The position numbers and the translations under genes were made by a program. Positions 24,801 through 36,800 of a stretch of DNA of 64,000 bases are shown here, in pieces. Numbering within the stretch: the first letter of the stretch is position 1; every line of letters begins with the position of its first letter. The DNA is taken from contig NC_092465.1 in the NCBI RefSeq assembly GCF_047495875.1, forward strand, positions 6,906,160 through 6,970,159, given 5' to 3'. Below the pieces are notes generated by a model that was given only the letters and a program-made list of their open reading frames with translations, had not been told where the DNA came from and ran no database searches. The DNA is from Pithys albifrons albifrons (lineage: Eukaryota > Chordata > Aves > Passeriformes > Thamnophilidae).

Positions 24801-27800
24801 AGGTATTTGATGGCCTGAGTTGTGTTCTGTTTTTTTTTTTTTAGGAGAGCATCAGTAATAAATGGAGAGTTGTGTGGTTTTCTTGGGTGTATCCAATGAC
24901 ATGAAGTGTGACATCACAAAGGTCCTATGGGGAGAGGCTGAGGGAGCTGGGGGTGTTTAGCCTGGAGAAGAGGAGGCTCAGAGGTGACCTCAGCACTGTC
25001 TAGAACTGCCTGAAGGGAAGTTCTGGCCAGGTGGGGGTTGGTCTCTTCTCCCAGGCACTCAGCAATAGGACAAGGGGGCACGGGCTCAAGCTCTGCCAGG
25101 GGAAACTGAAGTTGGAGATCAGAAAAAAATTCTTTGCAGACAGAGTGCTCAGGCATTGGAATGGGCTGCCCAGAGAGGGGGTGGATTCCCCATCCCTGAA
25201 GGTTTTTAAACTGAAATTGGCCGTGGCACTGAGTGCCATGATCTGGTAAAGGGACTGGAGTTGGACCAAGGGTTGGACTTGATGATCTCGGAGGTCTTTT
25301 CCAACCCAATCCATTCTGTGATTCTATGATTTTTCAATCAGCTTTATTCATCGGCAGAGTATTTCTATGAAGTCTTGAAATGAAAAAGCACTATTTATGT
25401 ATATTTATAGCAAATATTTACAGGCAGTTTGTTGTTTGACCCAATCTATGTCAAAACAGCAGCATTTCCCTTGGGTGAATAAATAAGCTTTGTATTTTTT
25501 AATTCTTCTCTTCCATGTTTTCTTGTTCAATGTGAATCTTCTCCAAGGCCCTGTCTGAAGGCTCCTGTGCAATGTCTTTCCCTGTGGGCCAAGCTGTGGA
25601 TTTCTCTGCAGCTGTGCAATGTAACCTTAACACAATAATCATGTATTCATCACTTCCCAATACTCTTATGTATTTGCAGGCAATTTTTAATTTTTCACTG
25701 TTGCTATTTTTTTTAATGCAGCTTTTCATGCAGATTGAGGCACTGTTTCCAAGAAGGTTTGGAACTTGGAGTGAATATGCTAAAAAATACTGCAATGCTC
25801 GTGTCAGGTATTGCTCTACTTGCTTATTTATTTTCTTATGACTGTCTTGGATTTTATTTGCCATGACGAGTGAGATGATCAGCAGGTGGTCACTGCTGTA
25901 ACAGACCCTGGACACCCAGGGTCAGGTACCATCTCCTGCATCAAAGAGCATTGGGAAAAGGATTATAAATTTATTAAATTAATTAATTAAATTAATAAAT
26001 TTGACTTTTATTAAATCAAAGGGAAAGCTCTTAAAGCCTGAAATGAAATTTAAGTGCCAACATTCCCTTAAGTAAAATTATTTCCAAATTTACTGTTGTT
26101 AGCATGAAGTGTGTAGGTTTTACTTTTAGACCTGGAGTTTTTGCTCTCAGTCTTTTGTTCATTTTCATGTAATAATTTATGTCTCCCCTTGTGGTGGGAT
26201 CCAGGTTTTTTGCTATCCCACCATCCCTGAGTGTAAGAAAAGTCCAATACTTGTTTTTCTCTGCCTCTGATCTAAAATAGAGGGGAAAGAAGCAGCTCCA
26301 ATTTAAAAAGCTTGTTACAGTCTGGAATGTAAAAAGTTATGAGAAGGGAAGAACCTTTAAAAAATTCCTTAGAGAAGAAAATTTCATATCTCCAACTTTG
26401 CATATATCCAAAATAACAGATTTTTATCAAGTAAATTAGCTGGCATTTAGATTTAATTTTTACAGTAATAATTACATGGTTTCATTTTCATAAAACTTGT
26501 TTTTCTCCCTTCATCACAGGCATTTTATCAGTATTTAATTTCAAATAACATGCAAGAGCTCTGTCTAATTTTCAGACCGAGAAATGCTATTTTTTCCATG
26601 TGTTTTGACTGAATGCATCTGTAATGTTCACACCACAAGTGTGCGTGGGCACAGCATGGTTAGCTACTCAATCACAGATGATTAGCTTATTTTTGGAATG
26701 CCATAAATGTAATAAAAATCAAGTTCAGGGCTTGGCAAGCTCCCAGTGAAGAACTTTGCCTTCGTGACTTGACTGCAGCAAAACATCCTGTGGCAATAAA
26801 CTGGATGGATTTGTTTTGTGCTTTTATTTTATGTTGTGGGTGGTTTTCACTGAGGTGCCTGTGGACACTTGTTGGAAAGGTGAGCTCCAAGCTCTTTGTG
26901 GAGGTTTTTGCTGCCATTTCTGTTGGATCCCCAGCACTGAGGCTGGAGGGAGGAGGCTTTTATAAGGACAGACACAAAAATAAAAAAGGATATGAGCAGA
27001 AGATGTTGGTGTCTGCCACCTCTGTCCCATTCCCAGGGTGTTGTGCCAGCACTTCACCAGAAGTGAGTCCCTCAGCCCCTTTCCCATGTGATTGTGGTCC
27101 ATCAGAACACTGGTGATAAGCTCAGTAAAGCTTAAAATTATCTGGGTTTTAAATACAAATGACATGCTTGCAACATCCCCTCCTGGCTCTGGAAAATGCT
27201 GCCTGGGCTCTTCTACAGAGGCAGCAACATCTCTCATTTTCCTTATTTCATTATCTCCAGGCAATGATGGCAGACCAAAGCTGCTGCTCCTGCTGAAATG
27301 CTTCCTTAAACACAGCAAAGCAAAGAAAGAATAAGGAAAACTAAGTTAATAAATTCTTTCTCTTTTCAACCTTTAGTTTTTTAACATTAAACCTCCTCCC
27401 TCCATTTAGCCATGCTCATTAAATAGTGTTACATTTAGAGATGGTGCCTTAAGCTTTAAATCCTCTGACAGGAACTGGGAAGGAATTCTCAGGGAGGGCA
27501 ACAAAGGAATATTAATGGTGATATTTGCATTTTTCATGGTGGCTTTCCTGCCTATAATGACTGAAGATTTCTACTGAGCTTGGAAGGTCTAAGGTTAATT
27601 TTGCATTTTCAGGTTTTTTGGTAAAAGAGCACAATGGGACTGTAGAGGAGCTTCAAATTTAGAAGAACTGCATCAGCTTCTAAGTGAAATAATGATCAGA
27701 AGACTGAAGAGTGATGTCCTAACTCAGTTGCCTCCCAAAGTCAGGCAGCGCATTCCCTTTGACCTCCCCCAGGCTGCAGCAAAGGTGCATTTTTGACTTT

Positions 27801-30800
27801 GCTACAAACTCATTTGTTGGGAAACAGGAATCTTCCTGTATCCATCTGCACTTGTGTATATTCATGTGTGTTAGATGGAGTTACAAAGACTGGATGAATA
27901 TACAGCATGGCGTGTCTGGTACTCTTAAAATATAACACAAAGATGCAATTTTTTATTGTCTTCTTTTCCCATGGATTTTGAATCCTGCAGTCCCTTTTAG
28001 CCAAATTTGACAGGGTTCTCAAAAGCACTCAGTTCCTAAACACTTTCCATGGTTTGTGCTGTGTGTAACCTCTGCTCTCTCCTGCCCTTCAGAGCCTGAA
28101 TGCCACTTTTGCAGAGTGGGAGAAATTAATGAGAAACCCAAACTCTGATGCTCCTGAAAGCCACTTCTCTCAGGTCATGAACCTGATCACACACCTGTAC
28201 AAGGAAACAGCCATTGCCAAGGTGAGTGTGGAACTCTTTCCCTCATTCAGGAGATACTCCTTTTCCCTGTGTGTTTCTGGGATAGTCAGAACCCCTTTAT
28301 GATGGGAAAAGGAAGTCCAAGGGCTGCTGCTGTGGGTATGGCACTAACCAGTGATCCCTGATAAGTTTTGTTATTAACTGTCATCATTACTTTGATAGTT
28401 TTTGTAAAAGATACTGAAAATTGCATTGGACACAATGGAATTCTATGAATGCTTAAATAGAGCAATATTTTATGATTATGGTATCATGGAAGTATCAGAA
28501 TTATTCTTTCAGGTTTGATCTATGGTTTTATGTGTGTGCAGATACAGAAGCTGGGATTAAACATTGCCTTGTCTGTTTGAAATATGTTTGTTTTTTTCCA
28601 AATATGGATTAAAACATCAAACAATGATGTTGTGACTAAAAGGGGGTTTATCTACATCTTAATCTGGAAGAAGTGCCATGTAATTATGTGATGTTTCCAG
28701 GATAATTTTTTTCTCTGAAGGTATGAGGTTTCTCAAGGACATAAAGTGGTGGCATTTTTTCCAACAAAATTAATAATTTCATACTTAGTAGCAATGTTAG
28801 TGTTTGATGGTGTTACGTGGATGAAAAAAAGTATGAAAATTTACCTTTTTGTATTACAAAGGATCAAAAGACATTAAAATAAACTGTCTATTTGAACATT
28901 TTGTATGCATGAGAAATGAAAACAGTCTTACTGCAGGCTGGAGCAGTGAAGGACTACATCAAAATGATGCTGGAGAATGACAAGCTGAAGTTCCTGGTGT
29001 TTGCCCACCACCTGAGCATGCTGCAGGCCTGCACCGAGGCTGTGATAGAGAGCAAGGTGAGGGGGCCCAGCTGTGCTCACAGGGGTCACTGCACAGGCAC
29101 ACACGTGTGAGCTGTGCTGGGGTGCAGGGGAACTGCACCTGGGAGAGGAGTTCAGGGGTTTACACAGACACAGCACTGCCACTTGGCTAAAAGGGATCAT
29201 GTGGGTTTGAAGGACTGCTTTGTGTTTGAGGATACTGTAGGCACACTTGCATCTGGTGTGATACTTTATTATTATTATTATTCTTAAATCGATGCTATAG
29301 GCAGTTGTTTTCCAAGCTTTTCTAGCAATGTGCCCCTGTCTACTTTCTTTGGGTTTTAACAGCTGAGGGAGCTGGGGGTGTTTAGCCTGGAGAAGAGGAG
29401 GCTCAGAGGTGACCTCAGCACTGTCTAGAACTGCCTGAAGGGAAGTTCTGGCCAGGTGGGGGTTGGTCTCTTCTCCCAGGCACTCAGCAATAGGACAAGG
29501 GGGCACGATGGGCTCAAGCTCTGCCAGGGGAAATTGAAGTTGGAGATCAGAAAAAACTTCTTTGCAGAGAGAGTGCTCAGGCATTGGAATGGGCTGCCCA
29601 GAGGGGGGGTGGATTCCCCATCCCTGGAGGTTTTTAACCTGAGCTTGGCCATGGCACTGAGTGCCATGATCTGGTAAAGGGCCTGGAGTTGGACCAAGGG
29701 TTGGACTTGATGATCTTGGAGGTCTTTTCCAACCCAACTGGTTCTATGATTATCATTTCGCCTGAATTTTTCATTCAAAGCAATAGAACTGTTTGCAAAC
29801 AACTTCCACAGTACTTTGACCATGGACTCCCAGCTACTGCTCCCAATTACTCCCAATGGTGTCTGGCTTTGCTGTTTTATATTCTTACTATTTTTTAAAT
29901 GCTTGGAATTTTACTGAATCATGTCAGGGAAACTCCAGATTCTTCTGAGGAGTATTCCATGGTAAGATCCTTTATTTGTTCTGCCTTCTACTTCTCTAAC
30001 CAGGGAATACTAAACCTGCAGTTCTGTAGGTGAAGGCTGAACTGTAACTCCAAGGGCAGATGGGTTCTGGTGTATCCCTATCCAGGACAGGGATAGAACT
30101 GTTGTTTTCACATATTGACTGGGGGACAGAAGGTATTTGAGTCCCAGAGCAGCCCCTGCGGTGTCACTTGGTGCCTGCTCTGCTGTTACAGGTTCGCTAC
30201 GTCCGCATAGATGGGAGTGTCCCTTCTGCAGAGAGGATCCACCTTGTCCATCAGTTCCAGAAGGATCCCGAAACAAGGGTTGCTATCCTGAGTATTCAGG
30301 CAGCTGGCCAGGTATGACGGAAGGGAAAATAGGGGAAATAATGCACTTGAGGGATGCAGGTACTGAAGTCATGGGTGACTGAAGTGATTTATGGAGGGCA
30401 GTTTGTCTTCATGCGATTTGTCTTTTGCACTCTCAACCCTAAGATTATATCCCCCTCAGGTCCAAGTGGCAATGCCCAGTCCCTCCCCCAGGGCAGGGAG
30501 TTCCACAATGGGTGATCTGACTCTGTGAGTCATGGGGTATTTTTGGATTCATTGATGGCCCATCAGCAGACACACCCCCTCAGGCTGGGTGTGAAGGTGC
30601 CAACGACTCCCCAGAGGGGAGTTATCCCAGCTCCTCTCTCACAGGCTCCTTTAACACCCAGCTCACACCCTGAGGGGGCCGAGTGAGCCCTGGGCAGCTG
30701 CGGCAAATGGTCCATTGTTAACAGTTCATGGGAACTGAATAGAGGGTGTAGAATGCATAGCTTTGGTCACATCCACACAGTGATAAACCGGTCCCACCTG

Positions 30801-33800
30801 CTGAACTAGGAGGTGGTCCCTCTTTCTTCCATATAAATACATCTTCTACAACCTTTAGCTTCCTTTTGCTTCAGACAAGGAGTTGTTTTGTGCATGGGTT
30901 CTTTTTCTCTAAAATGCACCTCCTCCCCTTGCCCAGGGCCTGACGTTCACCGCAGCCACCCACGTGGTGTTCGCGGAGCTGTACTGGGACCCGGGGCACA
31001 TCGCGCAGGCGGAGGACAGGGCGCACCGCATCGGGCAGGGCAGCTCCGTCAACATCCACTTCCTGGTGGCCAGGGGCACCATGGACACGCTGCTGTGGGC
31101 CATGCTGAACCGCAAGGTGGGCGTGGGGTGGGGCCGGGGCACCCCCAGCCCCTGCACTGCAGGGAGCCGAGGGGCTGGGATGGGTCACGGCCACGGGAGG
31201 TGGGTGGGTGTTTGTCCTCCAGCTTGTAGTTCTTCTGGTTGCTCAGTTTACAGCTTTAAGCTGTTCTGCTCACTCAGAACAACTGATTATGGTTTTTCTT
31301 TTATAAGCATTGTGCTGTAGGGGACAGTGAGTCTGTGATCCTCTAATGTTTGACATAATTGATGAGGAAATTGGTCTTAGAGTTCAAGGTGTATCCTTGA
31401 GAGAAAAGCAGTTTGGAGTGCACTCTTAAGGAGGAGTGAGGCCCCTGAAGAATGGCAGAGACCTTGAAGCCAGTAGAATGTTTCCATGTTTTTAGAGAAC
31501 TGACTAGCCAATTGTGTGATGACATGCTGTAAACAAAGGGCAGATAAAAAGTGAAGCTGTAACTAAAAATAAAGCTCTAAGCTCATAACCTTCTGTCCTG
31601 CTGCTGCCTGAGTCCGTCTCGACCTCTTCTGACCACCATAACTAACCAACTAACTCGCCCCCCTCACCCCAACATTGTGCCTTAACTAAACTTCCTTTCT
31701 GGGAGGCACAGGCATTCTCAGATAATCCTTCTTTCCAAGATTACACAAATCTTACTTTCTGTTGCCATTTTCCACAGGTATTACCCAATTGTTGGTAGGA
31801 ATCTTAGAACCACAGAATGGTTTGGGTTGGAAGGGACCTTAAAGATCATCTCATTCCAATCCCCTGCCATGGGCAGGGACACCTTCCACTATCCCAGGTT
31901 GCTCCAAGCCTTGTCCGACCTGGCTCTGGACATTTCCAGGGATGGGGCAGCCACAGCTTCTCTGGGCAACCTGTGCCAGGGCCTCACCACCCTCACAGCC
32001 AAGAATTTCTTTCTAATATCTAATCCAAATCTGCCCTCTGTCATTTTAAAGCTAGGAGTAGTTCCAGTCTGCTTTTTTCCCTTACTGGGAAGATCTTTGA
32101 GAGTTCACAGAACTAAGAAAAATAATTTGACTGTTTTGCTTCTGTTACCTTTTTGTGGCCTTTGGTACTGCTCATTAGTATCTTGTCTTGGTAACTGAGG
32201 TGTGTTCTGTGAGCTCTTGTGTCTGACATTGCCACACATGTCAGTGTAGAAGGAACTGCCTTTTAAACACAAGGGGCCACAATCATTTGAGTGTGATTAC
32301 ACAGGATTTATCTGATGCAAATGTCAGCTCCTGGCTGTGCTTCCTGCCTTTGGCTGCCCTTGTACTGGAGTGGTTCTGGGGGTTTGTTCCCCACAGTTAC
32401 TGCAGTGAGACACTGGTAACCATTTGATTGCCAATATATTCCTCTGCTTCTGAAAGATAATCCCTGCTTAAAGAATCCAAGTACTGCAAACTGTACCTGA
32501 CATTCAGTTGAGGAATCAAATTCTGTATTCTGCTTCTTGGAGGAACCTCTGAAAGAATCTGTCAGTCTGGTACATTGTGAGTGTCCTTAAATGTGGCACA
32601 GATGGGGCTCAGTAATTCAACAGCAATTTACCTTACAATTCCATCACTAAACTGCTGCTGTCAATTAATTCTGCCTTTGTTTGTCTCCATGTGCCAGGCA
32701 GCACAATGTTCAGACTGTAAGAGATGGGCACAATGCATTTATTCTCATCCAAGTCAATAAATACTGATGTTCTGTGTACAGCTTCACTACTCACAGAATG
32801 CTGAATGCAGGACTTGGCATAACCCTTGCAGAAATGGATGCTGAAAGAATAGGTTAATCACTTGGTTTTAATTACAGCAGCTTCTTCCATTGCAAATGCT
32901 GAATTAAGTTTGCAGGGGAAGCAAACCGGGTGGTTACAGGTGAATGCATTTGTTCCAACACATGAATTCCTTGGAAACTTGATGCAGTTGTCTTTCTGCA
33001 GGCCAAAGTCACGGGCAGCACCCTGAATGGCAGGAAAGAGAAAATGCAGGCTGAGGAAGGGGACAAGGAAAAATGGGATTTTCTGAGTTTTGCTGAGACC
33101 TGGATCCCAAATGAAAGTCTAGAAGATCCCCAAAATGAACTTTTGTTTACACATGTAAGACTTGAAACTTAAGTTTTTCTGTTTTATGATACCTGTTGTT
33201 TGCCTAGGCTTTCTTTGCACCACAGACTTACTAATGGAGAAACACTAAATAAGTAGGAAAAAGGAATGTAAATTCCATTTTAAAACCTCAGTGAAGTTTG
33301 GAAAAGTGCTCTGCTGGGAATAAATGAGAGCCACTGGCTTCTGATGGACCTTGTGTTATGTTTAGGGGACAGATCCATCCTCAGAGTCAGATAAGACCAA
33401 GTAATTTCTGGTTAAATTACATCTTTATTGCCTGTACTGAATTTAATTGACTGGTATTTAAAACAGTGTTTTAAAACCTTTCCTTGTAATGGTTATCTTC
33501 AAAAAAGGCACATACAGTATATGTAATACACCAGTTCTGTGGTAGTGCTGTTGCAGGATTTTCCTGAGAATACTGAAAACACTTTTCACAGAACAGAAGA
33601 GGAAGGTTGAATTGCTCCCTGTTTGGCCTTTAAGGAAGGTGTCTTGTGTTTCTGTCTTCAAAGCAAAACCAGCTACTTGTATTAGAGATTAATGGAGAAA
33701 ACCAATAATTTTAACAGTTTCTGATGCAGTCATAAGTGGGCTTTAAATGACTGTGATTCTCTATTTCTTTCCTAGTTTGAGAAGGAAAAACAGCATGACA

Positions 33801-36800
33801 TTCGTTCTTTCTTTTCCCCAAAATCCTCCACGGAGAAGAAACGCAAGAGATTCTCTGGCAGTGAATTGTTCCATAATTCAGAGTCCTCTGAAGGCACAAA
33901 AGGAGAGGATGCAGAGGAGAGGGATGGAAACCTGGATTCCACCCCAGTAAAGGCTGTGGGTACAGTTTGCCCTGGAAGTACCTGTGAACACGAAGCCAAA
34001 AGAGCGAGAAGCACAAGTGACTCTACCCCAGGCAGCTCCAGTAACAAAACCAAAGTATCCTTGAGTGGAGAAAAGTCCTGTTTGTCTGCAGAAGAAAACA
34101 CTGAACTCCCTCCTGGTGGCTTGGACCCTTCAGGCAAAAGTGCAGCTGTGCACGAGGTTTGGCACTGCAGTGTCTGCACCTACAGCAACAGCCACCTGCT
34201 GCCTTTCTGTGAGATGTGCAGCTGCCCCCGGGGCAGCCACGGTGAGGATGGGCACGGGGGAACAGGCACTGTCAGTCCAGCTGCGACTGATCTCACAAAA
34301 TACAGACTTTTTCAACATAGAAGTGCAGGCAAAATATGAAGAATTGTGCCTTTACATAAACAGATACCTGCCAAGTGATCCTTCTTAATCTTGCTTTCCC
34401 CAAGGATCTTCCACAGGAGTCTAATTTGAGCCAAGTGGAGAATTCACGTAAATATTAACAGGAAATAAATTTATGAGGAAGGATATATATTCATGTTTCT
34501 TTGCAGAAAATAGAGCATTCCTTTCCTTGAGGTTTATATTATTCTGAATACAATTAAATGGCAAACTTTACCTTTCAAAACTAAGCAATGTGATACCAGT
34601 GTTTTATTAACTTATTACTGTAAATTTGTCATGAGAGACATTAACTGGAAAATACGGCTTTTCTTTCTCCAACAGCTCACAGTGGATTCCTTGTAATAAA
34701 TTCTTTTAAGCTATCTGGAAAATTAATGAAACATTTTTATAAGTCTGTCCATATTTGTCATTTCAGTTGCAAAGGAAGGAGTAAAGTTCTTTTTACTTCT
34801 TCTATTTATTATATATAAACCTTTGTGCCTGTTCAAGTAAGGACAACCTCTGAATTTCACAGCTATAAATCACTGCCTGGAAAGCTGCTTGGGTGGTGTA
34901 CAATGACTGTATATAATACAGAACTGCTAACTGCATTATTTATTATATATATTTTTACATTAAGCTGAGTGCATGGGGTTGCAGAAATGAAAAGCTTTGT
35001 TCCATGTGTTTGTTCTCTTAATATTGACATTTTCTCCAGTTTCCTGAGTGGTTGCACTGGGGAATAAAATGCCATTTCTTTGTGTTTCAGTGACGTGGTT
35101 GTTGATGAGGTACCTGTATAGGTAACATAAATTTCTGGTTTCTTCATCTTTAGGTGAGAGAAACTGTGAAGTTCCCACGAGCCAAACTGGGGAAGATGAG
35201 TCACAGGAGCCCAGGAGGAAAGAACAGAGAGCAGAGTGCAGTGCTGAGGGTGGAAGAGAAGATTTGGGGGAAATGGTGACCCAGGAATGTGCTGGAATCG
35301 GGGAACAGGGAACTGCTGGCACTGAAAGTGGAGAAAGTGGAAAAAAGTGTGGAGAAGGTAAAGTGGGACTCCTTTGGTGGAAGGATTATATCCTGCTGGA
35401 AAACTGAATTGAATGCCTCTGGCATGAAAAAGTAGCTTTTAAATGAAACGTGACATTGTTGAGACAAAGAACATACACTGGCACATGATTCCTTGTTTCA
35501 GCCTGGGCCATGTATTGAATTTTGGGGGTGGATAAAGCCACCTTTCCATACAAATCCTGGAGCAACAGAGCTTTGGCTGCTTGAGAACTGTGCCAGCTCT
35601 GATCTGTGCAGCTTTCTGGGAACTCAGGGATTCCCTTGTGCCCAGGACAGCACAGGCAGAACAGGTGATGGGGAATTCAGGAGAAGCAGGAAAACAAAAT
35701 GCACAAATACTTAATACCTTCCTGCCTGAGCTGTGCACCTGCTGTTGCTCTGGGATTAGATACATGTGTAATATTGGTTTTGGTGTCTGAGTAAAATGAA
35801 TGAGGAACAAACTTTGTAATGTCATCATCTTTTGTCTTTGCAGGGGGTGCAGGTGAATCAGACTCGTTCCAAATATATGATGGGCTTATGTTTTGTGCAA
35901 GCAGGAATACTGATAGAATCCACCTGTACACAAAGGTAAACATGGAATATCCATGTTCAGTGTCATTTTAAAATTACAAAGTGGAACTTCCTCCACTGAA
36001 ATGTGTCTGTGTACTTTGTTATGTTTATGTAAAAAGATTACTATTTTTGCATTAGCTGAAATGTACAAAAATTAGTTATTTTACCATTCTGCTTCTTTTT
36101 ATCAATGGGATTAAGTGATAATTCCCTAGATATATAACTTCTAACACTCCTCTTGTCTTACAGCATTGGGCTAATACATTAGATCACTGTTAGAAATGCC
36201 AGTGATAGTTCTTTAAGATTCCTGTTTTATTATTACAGTGTCCTATCACAAAATAATTTTAATAGAATGCCATTCAAAATGAAAATAAAAATGCCAGTGA
36301 ATCCTGACAGACAAAGTAAATAAAATGTTGTCCCCACAGTTTGAAAGCTCAGCACTGCTGCTGTAGGTCAGTGTCTCCCTGAATAAAGCACATCCTCATT
36401 AATCTGCAGTGGTAATGGGAGTGCAGAAACAGCAGGCAGGAATTTTCCAAGTCATTATTCAAGGGGGAGTCAGGGCTTTCCAATTTCTTCTTTTATGTGA
36501 TAGGAAAGTTCACTGGGGAGATTTCTTCAAACTCCTGAGTGAGTCAGTGTGTTCAGGTGCACAGATAACTGAGGGCAAGTCTCTGAGAAAATACATTTTC
36601 ATTAGGCTGATGCACATTATTGCTTTAAACATTAAGTGGAGAACTTTTTCAGACATTAAAAAAGAAGTTAGATGTAATAAACAATGCCTGAAAATTCTGA
36701 TTTTGAATTGTAACGAAGTGACATTCTCCAGTCTACAGTCATTCATTTCCCTTAGAAATTCAGTCAAGAGGATTATAATTTCAGTTTCTTAATGTAAGGC

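Noticed and set aside
28928..29737. 269-codon minus-strand ORF, the longest in the window
   Set aside because: It runs antisense across a CR1 copy and ZRANB3 exon 8 and has no relation to a known protein.
34242..34339. Continuation of ZRANB3 exon 12 to the stop at 34339 as the normal C-terminus
   Set aside because: Conserved recognition-domain and HNH exons continue downstream in phase. At most this is an intron-retained isoform.
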